In this document: positions 1 through 6,200 of the stretch, piece after piece | Layout: every line of letters starts with the position of its first letter | How positions within the stretch are numbered: position 1 is the first letter of the stretch | Source of the DNA: an uncultured Mollicutes bacterium | GTDB lineage: Bacteria > Bacillota_I > Bacilli_A > Acholeplasmatales > Anaeroplasmataceae | DNA: 7,431 nt | Direction: 5' to 3' | Assembly (NCBI GenBank): GCA_900547045.1 | Contig: URFB01000057.1 | Span: 1 to 7,431, forward strand | Position numbers and translations under genes: made by a program | The notes under the pieces: generated by a model | The model's database searches: none | The model's input: the letters and a program-made list of their open reading frames with translations, nothing else | What the model was told of the DNA's origin: nothing

Positions 1-195
1 ATTAATATAGATGGTGGTTATCTAGGTATTGTTATTCCAGCAAATAGTACATCATGTGATATTAAGCTAAAATTTGAACCTGATGGCTTAAAGTTTGGTT
101 CGCAAATTTCCGCTTTTACTATTTCTTGCTTTTTTACAAGCTGTCTTGCTATATATATTAATTTAAAGCCATACAAAAAGGAATACCTTGCATAA
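1..195 (+). CDS. C-terminal fragment of a membrane protein, probably YfhO family (5' end outside window)
   Basis: Frame 1 is open from the window edge to a TAA at 193-195 and encodes the last 64 residues of a protein that starts upstream. The fragment has a beta-rich stretch beginning INIDGGYLGIVIP, then a segment FEPDGLKFGSQIS, then a hydrophobic helix of about 20 residues, and a short Lys-rich tail (KPYKKEYLA) likely to be cytoplasmic. The order 'GGY + short strands + P-G-L-K-x-G-x-x-I-S + final transmembrane helix' resembles the C-terminus of YfhO-type multispanning membrane proteins, which in Firmicutes are linked to glycosylation of cell-envelope polymers. That family call rests on pattern memory from a short fragment. 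It is the only plus-strand gene here and converges on the minus-strand HAD gene, with the stop codon inside the shared terminator. It could instead be another large membrane protein with a similar tail. Confidence 0.55.
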   Translation: MNIDGGYLGIVIPANSTSCDIKLKFEPDGLKFGSQISAFTISCFFTSCLAIYINLKPYKKEYLA

Positions 196-215
196 TAAGG
201 TATTCCTTTCTTTTT
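175..215. terminator. Bidirectional intrinsic terminator between convergent genes
   Basis: A perfect 13-bp inverted repeat, AAAGGAATACCTT (177-189) and AAGGTATTCCTTT (197-209), encloses a 7-base loop. On the plus strand it is followed by CTTTTT (210-215). On the minus strand the A-run at 175-179 becomes a T-run after the stem. It can therefore end both the plus-strand membrane-protein gene and the minus-strand lepA-HAD operon. The plus-strand TAA stop (193-195) lies in the loop, so the left arm is also coding sequence. Confidence 0.9.
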
Positions 216-217
216 GC

Positions 218-1087
218 TTACTTTTTATTTTGCTCATTGAAGGCCCTAGCAGCCTTTTTAACCATTTGGTTATATTTCTCATCAAGCTTATTTTCAAGGC
301 TTATACGCTCAAGGACTGTCTTAACAATTTGCTCAATTTCTGAGCCCTCTGAATAATCAGATTTTGTTAAGAAATCACATCTTCCATCTAGTAAAAGATC
401 TGACGCCTTACCAAGCTTACCTGGCTGATAGATACCAATTGCCTTACCACCCTGCTGTTTAACAAGCTTCATACAAGGTACATCTGTAAGTCCATCTCCA
501 AAATAAATCATATTACCCTCTTGAATATGACGCTTTTCCTGAGGCATTTTACTATTAAGATTAACATCATCTGTAATTTCAAATATACCTTTTGAAATTC
601 GGTAAATAAACTGAGTTTTAGTTGTATAGTTAACAACGTTTAAAGGAAAATCTGCAATACCATTTTCACCATAGTGGAAGGCACAGCCATAAATCTTTTT
701 AAATTTTTTAGAAATATCGCAGCCTTCGATTATTTCTGTTGTACCAGACGATAATACATAGTGCTCAATATCAATTCCTAGGTCATCACCTATTTTGTTA
801 ATACGATCAAACCAAGTATCAACACCCTTATATAATTTAATTCCACGTCCACATGTATTTAAATATTCCTTAGTAAGATGAATATTCTTTTCATGTGATA
901 ATTTAACCATTAAATACATATAGGAAAGAATTCGTTCCATATTGCATTCTTCCGCAATAACTCCTGTTTGACCCCAAAATTCCTGTGGTGTCATTCCGAG
1001 ATTAGGAATAAAGGCATATTCTTGCATATCTCTATCACAAAGAGTTTTATCAAAATCATATAAAAAAGCAACCTTAATTTTTTTCAT
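218..1087 (-). CDS. HAD-superfamily phosphatase-like hydrolase, phosphoserine-phosphatase-like
   Basis: A 289-residue protein with the full set of haloacid-dehalogenase (HAD) motifs. Motif I is YDFDKTL, with Asp11 as nucleophile and Asp13 as general acid/base. Motif II is VLSSG (Ser113/Ser114). The motif III Lys is probably Lys157 in YTTKT. Motif IV is FGDGLTD (Asp198 and Asp202) for Mg2+ binding. The helical segment between motifs I and II (about residues 20-100) fits a C1-type cap. There is no signal peptide or membrane segment, so it should be cytosolic. The substrate cannot be read from sequence; phosphoserine phosphatase-like and other small-phosphate HAD enzymes share these motifs. The start is supported by AGGAGG 7 bases upstream. 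The gene begins 2 bases after the lepA stop, so the two are almost certainly co-transcribed. The C-terminus is charged and helical (about 250-289). Confidence 0.85.
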   Translation of the reverse strand: MKKIKVAFLYDFDKTLCDRDMQEYAFIPNLGMTPQEFWGQTGVIAEECNMERILSYMYLMVKLSHEKNIHLTKEYLNTCGRGIKLYKGVDTWFDRINKIGDDLGIDIEHYVLSSGTTEIIEGCDISKKFKKIYGCAFHYGENGIADFPLNVVNYTTKTQFIYRISKGIFEITDDVNLNSKMPQEKRHIQEGNMIYFGDGLTDVPCMKLVKQQGGKAIGIYQPGKLGKASDLLLDGRCDFLTKSDYSEGSEIEQIVKTVLERISLENKLDEKYNQMVKKAARAFNEQNKK

Positions 1088-1089
1088 TT

Positions 1090-2922
1090 TTATTCCTCCT
1101 CATTGCTTAAGATAGCAAGGAATGCCTCAGGTGGTACTTCAACTGAACCGATTTCCTTCATCTTCTTCTTTCCTTCCTTTTGCTTTTCTAGTAGCTTTTT
1201 CTTACGAGAAATATCGCCACCATAGCATTTAGCAAGGACATCCTTTCTTAAAGCCTTTATATCGCTTCTTGCAATTACCTTATGATTAATCACAGCCTGA
1301 ACTGGAACCTCGAATAATTGACGAGGGATAATTGTTTTAAGCTTTTCAACGATAGCCTTTCCACGAGGATAAGCAAAATCCTTATGAACAATTAGACTTA
1401 AGGCATCTACAACATCACCATTAAGCATAATATCCATCTTAACAAGGTTAGATGCTTGATATTCACCTAGCTCATAATCAAATGATGCATAGCCCTAAGT
1501 ACCTGATTTTAATCGATCAAAAAAATCATAAACAATTTCAAGTAAAGGCATATCATAATGCAATACTGCACGCGTTTCTTCTATATATTTTAGATCCTTG
1601 AAGGTTCCACGTTTCTTTTGACATAAATCCATAACGGTACCAACATATTCAGTTGGAGTCATAATTGTCGCATTAACAAATGGCTCCTCAATACGATTAA
1701 TCTTGGTAGGCTCTGGAAGCATTGCTGGGTTATCTAGAACTATCATCTCACCATTAGTTAAATATACATGATATGAAACAGATGGTGCAGTTGCGATAAG
1801 CTCAATATTAAATTCACGACTAATTCTTTCTTGGATAATATCCATATGAAGTAATCCTAAAAAGCCGGTACGGAAGCCAAAGCCTAAGGCTTGAGATGTT
1901 TCAGGCTCGTAAATTAAAGACGCATCAGAAAGCTTAAGCTTATCAAGGGCATCCTTTAAATCAGGATATTGTTTAGAATCAATTGGATATAAACCACAGA
2001 AAACCATTGGATTTAGCTTACGATATCCTTCAAGCTGAACCTTAGATTCATTTTCAACAGTAGTAATAGTATCTCCGACATGAACCTTATTAATATCCTT
2101 AATAGAGGCTGTAATAAAGCCTACATCACCTGCTGTAAGGAAATCTCTTTGTTCTTCCTTTGGTGTTTTAACACCAAGCTCTACAACCTGATATTTGGCA
2201 CCAGTTGCCATTAAAGAAATAGTATCTCCAACTCTAATTGTACCTTCCTTAACTCTAACTAAAATGACAACTCCACGATATGCATCAAAGGCTGAGTCAA
2301 AAATTAAGGCTTGTACGGGTCCAAAAGGGTCACCTACAGGAGCTGGTACATATTTAACAATTTGCTCAAGTATATCTCTTACATTAAGTCCGGTTTTAGC
2401 ACTACATAATACAGCTTCATCACATGGAAGGCCAATTACATCCTCAATTTCCTTCTTAACCTCATCAGGATGAGCTGAAGGTAAATCTACCTTATTTATA
2501 CAAGGTAAAATTTCTAGATTATTATCTAGAGCTAAATAAACATTAGCTAGCGTTTGAGCCTCAACACCTTGGGTAGCATCAACAACTAAAATTGCTCCCT
2601 CGCATGCAGCTAAGCTTCTTGATACCTCATATGTAAAGTCAACATGGCCTGGTGTATCAATTAGGTGAAAAATATAATCATTTCCATCATAGGCGTGATA
2701 ATTAAGGCTTACAGCATTAAGCTTAATTGTTATACCTCTTTCACGTTCAAGATCCATTGAATCCAAAATTTGATCTTGCATTTCACGCTTTGTAACACTA
2801 TTACAAATTTCAAGTATTCTATCTGCAAGAGTTGATTTACCATGATCAATATGAGCAATGATTGAAAAATTTCTAATCATTCTTTGACGTTTTAATAATT
2901 CTTCTTTATTTAAATCGGTCAT
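1090..2922 (-). CDS. lepA: Translation elongation factor 4 (LepA/EF4) GTPase, interrupted by one in-frame TAG
   Basis: The reading frame has 611 codons including the final TAA, a normal LepA length, but codon 476 is TAG. LepA is a ribosome-associated GTPase that influences translation elongation and 30S biogenesis. G-domain motifs are intact: P-loop AHIDHGKST (23-31), switch I RGIT (62-65), DTPGHVDF (89-96), NKVD (143-146) and SAK (174-176). Translation-factor domains II, III and V follow. The frame resumes after the TAG with GYASFDYEL, then the LepA-specific C-terminal domain including [17 protein letters not shown] and [10 protein letters not shown]. No frameshift or decay is seen on either side. 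If the TAG stops translation, the product is 475 residues and lacks the end of domain V and the whole C-terminal domain. The chosen start (2920-2922) has AAAGGAGG 5 bases upstream. An ATG at 2947-2949 is in frame but lies at the expected transcription start and has no such site. The gene leads an operon with the HAD phosphatase. Confidence 0.93.
1092..1101 (-). promoter_or_regulatory. Ribosome binding site of the HAD gene, embedded in the lepA 3' end
   Basis: Read on the minus strand, GAGGAGGAAT overlaps the last lepA codons (GAG GAG GAA, encoding Glu-Glu-Glu) and the first base of its TAA stop. The AGGAGG core sits 7 bases before the HAD ATG (1085-1087). It fixes that start and suggests translational coupling to ribosomes finishing lepA. 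Confidence 0.85.
1495..1497 (-). other. lepA: In-frame amber codon inside lepA
   Basis: Minus-strand codons read AAA TCA GGT ACT TAG GGC TAT GCA, giving K-S-G-T-stop-G-Y-A. LepA homologues carry Lys (or Arg) at the stop position, as in the Bacillus-type motif S-T-K-G-Y-A-S. AAG to TAG is a single base change. The next in-frame ATG (1435-1437) is 19 codons downstream and has no recognisable ribosome binding site, so reinitiation there is unlikely. Confidence 0.9.
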
Positions 2923-2927
2923 GATAT

Positions 2928-2935
2928 CCTCCTTT
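2928..2935 (-). promoter_or_regulatory. Ribosome binding site that decides the lepA start
   Basis: AAAGGAGG on the minus strand ends 5 bases before the ATG at 2920-2922. This near-perfect anti-16S match selects the start giving [10 protein letters not shown], which matches the usual LepA N-terminus, over the ATG nine codons upstream. Confidence 0.9.
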
Positions 2936-2954
2936 ACATAATAACTCAATTTAT

Positions 2955-2983
2955 ATTATACAAGATAAGCCTAAACAAGTAAA
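2955..2983 (-). promoter_or_regulatory. Predicted sigma-A-type promoter of the lepA operon
   Basis: Minus strand: TTTACT (-35, 2978-2983), a 17-base spacer, then TATAAT (-10, 2955-2960). Transcription should start near 2948, giving a leader of about 26 bases that contains the lepA ribosome binding site. It lies downstream of the rnpB terminator, so lepA appears to be transcribed independently of rnpB. Confidence 0.75.
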
Positions 2984-3024
2984 CTTTTTAATGTTAAATT
3001 ATGACTTAATTAAGCCATTAATAC

Positions 3025-3048
3025 AAAAAAATTGCTGTTTCCAGCAAT
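3025..3048 (-). terminator. Intrinsic terminator of rnpB
   Basis: Minus strand: ATTGCTG (3048-3042), a GAAA tetraloop (3041-3038), CAGCAAT (3037-3031), then six T (3030-3025). The stem begins 13 bases past the last P1 base of RNase P RNA, so it fits the 3' end of the rnpB primary transcript. Confidence 0.9.
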
Positions 3049-3060
3049 CATTTTTTTAAG

Positions 3061-3399
3061 TTGTGCTATAGATCATAAGCCATGTTCTGTTCTATTTCTA
3101 GTGGTAATCATTTATCTATACTTTCGTATCTTCCTTAAGCTTCATTTCGCTCTTGGAAATTCCCCTACCAAATTTGGGTTTCTAGCTTGAGGGGTTTAAC
3201 TCGTTTCACTCTACCATTTCTAGTAGTATCGTCACTGTGGCACGTTATATATAACCATATCAAGGACTTAGGTTATACGTTGCCGTTACCATAAAGGTAC
3301 CCAGCCTTATTTATTGGACTGGCACAAACACTACAGCCATCGCAGGCTGTGCTAGCATGGACTTTCCTAACATTTCTGCTCGATTACCTCACTATAGCA
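3061..3399 (-). ncRNA. rnpB: RNase P RNA, bacterial type B
   Basis: This is the catalytic RNA that removes the 5' leader from pre-tRNAs together with protein RnpA. On the minus strand the conserved blocks appear in order: GGTAATCGAGC near the 5' end; AGGAAAGTCCATGC (CR-I); GTGCCACAGTGACGA; the P15/L15 region with CCCAAATTTGGTAGGGGAA, where the GGTA at 3166-3169 is the expected site pairing with the tRNA CCA end; AGATAAATGATTACCAC (CR-IV); and ACAGAACATGGCTTAT (CR-V). Helix P1 closes the molecule: TGCTATAG (3399-3392) pairs perfectly with CTATAGCA (3071-3064). The block order and the CAGTGACGA and ACCCAAATTTGG sequences match the Bacillus-type RNA. At about 336 bases it is shorter than the roughly 400-base B. 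subtilis RNA, probably from reduced peripheral helices. The ends are inferred from P1 and the promoter and may be off by a few bases. Confidence 0.96.
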
Positions 3400-3404
3400 A
3401 TAAA

Positions 3405-3433
3405 ATTATACAAAAATAAGGCTTAAAAGTCAA
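3405..3433 (-). promoter_or_regulatory. Strong predicted rnpB promoter
   Basis: Minus strand: TTGACT (-35, 3428-3433), a 17-base spacer (3411-3427), then TATAAT (-10, 3405-3410). Eleven of twelve positions match the sigma-70/sigma-A consensus. The predicted start, about 6-7 bases past the -10, falls at 3398-3399, exactly where P1 of RNase P RNA begins. This strength fits a stable, abundant RNA. Confidence 0.9.
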
Positions 3434-3472
3434 ATAGAAAAGCTTGAAGAATTAATTCTTATACTAAAAATC

Positions 3473-3500
3473 AAAAAAAGCCTAGAAATAATCTAGACTT
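3473..3500 (-). terminator. Intrinsic terminator of pnp
   Basis: Minus strand: AAGTCTAGA (3500-3492), loop TTATT (3491-3487), TCTAGGCTT (3486-3478), then a T-run ending at 3473. The 9-bp stem contains one G-U pair. It starts 8 bases past the pnp stop and lies just before the rnpB promoter, separating the two transcripts. Confidence 0.9.
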
Positions 3501-3508
3501 AATTGTTA

Positions 3509-5662
3509 TTATTGCTTATTACGATTTTCAGCGTCAATCAATGCATCCTTACGTGATAAATCAATTTGACCCTTTTCATTAATCTTAATACACTTAACGA
3601 TAATTGAATCTCCAAGAGAAACGACATCCTCACACTTAGCAACCCTTTCCTTAGAAAGCTTAGAAATGTGGCAAAGTCCTTCTGCACCTGGCCATAATTC
3701 AACGAATACACCATATGCCTCAATACGTTTTACAGTACCAGTGTAAATTTGATTTACCTCAACCTCACGAACAAGGTTTTCAATTTGATTAATTGTACTA
3801 TCAACATATTGAACCTCTTGATGCATTACATATACACGACCATCCTGCTCAATATCAATCTTAACGTTATTATTAGCTTCAATGATTTGATTAATAACCT
3901 TACCACCAGCACCAATAACCTCCTTAATCTTGTCAGGATTAATTCTAATCATCTTAACCTTAGGAGCATACTTAGATAATTCAGGACGAACAGCTGGAAT
4001 AGTCTTTTCCATATGATCAAGAATTTCAAAGCGTCCCTTCTTAGCTTGCTCAAGAGCCTCAGCTAAAATTTCATATGTAATACCACGAATCTTAATATCC
4101 ATTTGTAGGGCTGTAATACCTTCACGAGTACCTGCTACCTTGAAATCCATGTCTCCAAGGTGGTCCTCAAGACCTTGAATATCAGTTAAAATAGTATAAT
4201 CATTTTGATATGTAATAAGTCCCATTGCAATACCTGCAACTGGAGCCTTAATTGGAACACCTGCAGCCATTAATGACATCGTACCTGAGCAAATTGATGC
4301 TTGAGATGATGAACCATTAGATTCAAGAATTTCAGATACAACACGAATTGTATAAGGGAAGGTATCCTCATCAGGAATAACGTAAGACAATGCTCTTTCA
4401 GCTAAAGCACCATGACCAATTTCTCTTCTTCCTGGAGCACCATAACGGCCTGTTTCACCAACAGAGAATTGAGGGAAGTTATAATGGAACATAAATCTCT
4501 TAGTATCCTCAATACCAAGCCCATCGATAATTTGATTTTCATTTAATGCACCTAAGGTTGTAACACCAAGTGATTGAGTTTGACCACGAGTAAATAAGGC
4601 ACTACCATGAGCACGAGGAAGAACATCTACTCTACTAGATAGAGGTCTAATTTCATCTACCTTACGTCCATCAGGTCTAATCTTATCAACGGCAATCATA
4701 CGACGAACCTCAGTATAAAGAATATCATCTAATGTATGCTGTACCTGTTGTAAGTACTCCTTCTTTTTATCAGTATCTTCAACAACGATTTCTCCTAGAT
4801 TCTTAGTAAATACCTTTTTACCAAATTCCTCAAGAGTTCTTGCATTTACCTCATCAATTGCTTGATAACGCTCAAGCTTATCCTCGATACGAATAGCCTT
4901 AACTAAATCCTCTTCAGCATAAGCACGAACCTCGCTATCAATTTCCTTATCAGTTACGAAAAGTAAAGGCTTAACCTTTTCTTTTCCGCATTGAGCAGCG
5001 ATTTCAAGCTGGAACTTACATAATTCAATAATATTTTGGTGACCAAAGACTAAAGCCTTATGCATTTCTGCCTCAGAAACCTCAGCAGCACCAGCCTCAA
5101 CCATGTTAATGGCATCCTTAGTACCTGCAACAGTTAAGGTAATCTTTGTACGCTCAAGTTGCTCAGGAGTTGGGTTAATAATATATTCACCATCAACATA
5201 TCCTACCTGAACACCAGCGATTGGTCCTTCAAATGGAACATCTGAAATCATAAGCGCAATACTTGAACCAAGCATAGCTGCCATTGCAGTTGAGCAATTA
5301 GGATCTGATGATAATACAGTATTAATAACCTGAACCTCATCTGAGAATCCTTCAGCGAATAATGGTCTAATTGGACGGTCAATTAGACGAGAGGTCAATG
5401 TTTCATGCTCAGAAGCACGGCCTTCTCTTCTTAAAAAGCCACCAGGTATTTTACCTGCAGCGTATAGCTTTTCTTGGTATAATACCATTAATGGGAAGAA
5501 ATCTTGTGTTGTCTCAGATGCCTTTGAGCATACAGCTGATAAAACAACCGAATCTCCATATTTAACTAAGCAAGCACCATTTGCTTGTTTAGCTACTTCT
5601 CCTATTTCGATTTTAAGAGGACGACCTGCCCAGTTAAATTCGAATGTTTTAACTTCGCTCAT
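3509..5662 (-). CDS. pnp: Polynucleotide phosphorylase (PNPase)
   Basis: A 717-residue 3'-to-5' exoribonuclease that uses phosphate to release nucleoside diphosphates. It is a trimeric cytosolic enzyme of RNA turnover. Domains in order: first RNase PH domain (about 10-145, with GGFLRREGR and [10 protein letters not shown]), a helical linker (about 240-325), the catalytic second RNase PH domain (about 328-560, with RPDGR and LFTRGQTQ), a KH domain (about 567-625, loop GAGG at 584-587) and an S1 domain (about 638-704, ending IDLSRKDA). The phosphate-binding loop NGSSSQAS is at 449-456. The catalytic metal-binding residues align with E. coli Asp486, Asp492 and Lys494 as Asp500, Asp506 and Lys508 in [10 protein letters not shown]. 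The start has AAAGGAGA 6 bases upstream. The length is near the family norm and nothing is missing. It lies downstream of rpsO, as in many bacteria, but an rpsO terminator and a separate predicted promoter make it a largely independent unit. Confidence 0.98.
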   Translation of the reverse strand: MSEVKTFEFNWAGRPLKIEIGEVAKQANGACLVKYGDSVVLSAVCSKASETTQDFFPLMVLYQEKLYAAGKIPGGFLRREGRASEHETLTSRLIDRPIRPLFAEGFSDEVQVINTVLSSDPNCSTAMAAMLGSSIALMISDVPFEGPIAGVQVGYVDGEYIINPTPEQLERTKITLTVAGTKDAINMVEAGAAEVSEAEMHKALVFGHQNIIELCKFQLEIAAQCGKEKVKPLLFVTDKEIDSEVRAYAEEDLVKAIRIEDKLERYQAIDEVNARTLEEFGKKVFTKNLGEIVVEDTDKKKEYLQQVQHTLDDILYTEVRRMIAVDKIRPDGRKVDEIRPLSSRVDVLPRAHGSALFTRGQTQSLGVTTLGALNENQIIDGLGIEDTKRFMFHYNFPQFSVGETGRYGAPGRREIGHGALAERALSYVIPDEDTFPYTIRVVSEILESNGSSSQASICSGTMSLMAAGVPIKAPVAGIAMGLITYQNDYTILTDIQGLEDHLGDMDFKVAGTREGITALQMDIKIRGITYEILAEALEQAKKGRFEILDHMEKTIPAVRPELSKYAPKVKMIRINPDKIKEVIGAGGKVINQIIEANNNVKIDIEQDGRVYVMHQEVQYVDSTINQIENLVREVEVNQIYTGTVKRIEAYGVFVELWPGAEGLCHISKLSKERVAKCEDVVSLGDSIIVKCIKINEKGQIDLSRKDALIDAENRNKQ

Positions 5663-5720
5663 TTTAAATCTCCTTTAAATTACTATTATTATTGCCATTA
5701 TTTAATATCTTATATTTTCA

Positions 5721-5749
5721 ATTTTAACACAAATCGAGTCAATAATAAA
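5721..5749 (-). promoter_or_regulatory. Candidate pnp promoter (extended -10 type)
   Basis: Minus strand: TGTTAAAAT (5729-5721) is an extended -10 (TG, one base, TAAAAT). The -35 position, 17 bases upstream, holds only TTTATT (5744-5749), which is weak, so the extended -10 would have to carry recognition. It would give a leader of about 50 bases before the pnp ATG. Placement is tentative, but some promoter is expected because rpsO ends in a terminator just upstream. Confidence 0.45.
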
Positions 5750-5782
5750 GAAAATCTATCTTTTTTTATAATTTTTGCAAAG

Positions 5783-5806
5783 AAAAAAGATGATCAAAAG
5801 ATCATC
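5783..5806 (-). terminator. Intrinsic terminator of rpsO
   Basis: Minus strand: GATGATC (5806-5800), loop TTTT (5799-5796), GATCATC (5795-5789), then six T (5788-5783). The perfect 7-bp stem begins 9 bases after the rpsO stop. Some transcripts may read through into pnp. Confidence 0.85.
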
Positions 5807-5815
5807 CCTTTTAAA

Positions 5816-6085
5816 TTAGCGACGGAATCCAAGCTTATTAGCTACTGCTTCGTAAGATTCAACATCATTATTCTTTAAGTAGTTGATTAAAGAACGTCTT
5901 TGACCAACCTTGATTAATAATGAACGAGAGCTGTGGAAGTCATGAATATTCTTAGCTAGGTGAGCATTTAATTGGTCAATTTCCTTTGTAAGAATAGCGA
6001 TTTGAACTGCTGTAGAACCAGTGTCCTTAGCGTTCTTTCCGAACTCTTGTACTAATTGTGCTTTTAATTCTTTTGATAATGCCAT
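5816..6085 (-). CDS. rpsO: 30S ribosomal protein S15
   Basis: An 89-residue protein (one more than the mature form without Met), standard for S15. It is a four-helix primary 16S rRNA-binding protein that organises the central domain of the 30S subunit and contributes to bridges with the 50S subunit. Recognisable family segments are DTGSTAVQIAILT (21-33), LNAHL (39-43) and GQRRSLINYLKNNDVESY (61-78), with C-terminus LGFRR. The rRNA-contact residues His41, Asp48 and Ser51 of the mature numbering are present as His42, Asp49 and Ser52. The usual DHHSRRGLL loop reads DFHSSRSLL, so three nearby positions differ. GGAGG (6096-6100) lies 10 bases before the ATG, slightly long but usable. It follows ribF in the conserved truB-ribF-rpsO order and has its own predicted promoter overlapping the ribF end. 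S15 commonly represses its own mRNA, and the leader here can fold. Confidence 0.97.
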   Translation of the reverse strand: MALSKELKAQLVQEFGKNAKDTGSTAVQIAILTKEIDQLNAHLAKNIHDFHSSRSLLIKVGQRRSLINYLKNNDVESYEAVANKLGFRR

Positions 6086-6115
6086 AATAAATTTTCCTCC
6101 ATATTATCAATTGTC

Positions 6116-6164
6116 ACGAATTTCTAATGCAAGCGCCGAAGGAATCGACAAACATCGAAATCGT
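6116..6164 (-). promoter_or_regulatory. Candidate structured rpsO leader (possible S15 autoregulatory element)
   Basis: The region between the predicted rpsO transcription start and its ribosome binding site can fold on the minus strand. The outer stem is ACGATTTC (6164-6157) with GAAATTCGT (6124-6116), with one bulge. The middle stem is ATGT (6155-6152) with GCAT (6130-6127). The apical hairpin is GTCGA (6149-6145), loop TTCCT, TCGGC (6139-6135), which contains a G-U pair beside G-C pairs. S15 recognises G-U/G-C helices and helix junctions in 16S rRNA and in several known rpsO leaders. The fold was made by hand and S15 binding is inference. Confidence 0.35.
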
Positions 6165-6172
6165 CCTTTATT

Positions 6173-6200
6173 ATTCTATCATACTATTTTATTTTTTCAA
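6173..6200 (-). promoter_or_regulatory. Predicted rpsO promoter overlapping the ribF 3' end
   Basis: Minus strand: TTGAAA (-35, 6195-6200), a 16-base spacer, then TAGAAT (-10, 6173-6178) preceded by TGA (6181-6179), making an extended -10. The -35 lies in the last ribF codons. Transcription would start near 6166, leaving a leader of about 80 bases. No terminator separates ribF from rpsO, so rpsO may also be read from the truB-ribF transcript. Confidence 0.7.

Noticed and set aside
1090..1437. A separate 115-residue gene starting at the ATG 1435-1437
   Set aside because: Its sequence is the LepA C-terminal domain in the same frame as the upstream part, homology continues through the 19 codons before this ATG, and no ribosome binding site precedes it.
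2195..2473. Plus-strand open frame opposite lepA
   Set aside because: It is antisense to a conserved coding region, has low-complexity Ser/Thr-rich composition, no ribosome binding site and no family resemblance.
2923..2949. LepA start at the upstream ATG 2947-2949
   Set aside because: It falls at the predicted transcription start and adds nine residues not typical of LepA; the ATG at 2920-2922 has a near-perfect ribosome binding site.
3025..3057. The rnpB terminator acting on the plus strand as well
   Set aside because: A T-run also follows the hairpin on the plus strand (3051-3057), but no plus-strand gene leads into it, so a bidirectional role is not supported.
3538..3723. Minus-strand open frame inside the 3' end of pnp
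   Set aside because: It is an alternative frame of the PNPase S1 region, which is clearly coding in the main frame.
5709..5742. Alternative pnp promoter using TTGACT (5737-5742) with TATAAG (5709-5714)
   Set aside because: The 22-base spacer is too long for sigma-A; no good -10 lies 16-18 bases from TTGACT. The extended -10 at 5721-5729 is preferred, though weakly.
5371..5878. Plus-strand open frames over the pnp start and the rpsO-pnp gap
   Set aside because: They lie antisense to conserved genes or read through AT-rich regulatory DNA and terminator, with no ribosome binding site or recognisable product.
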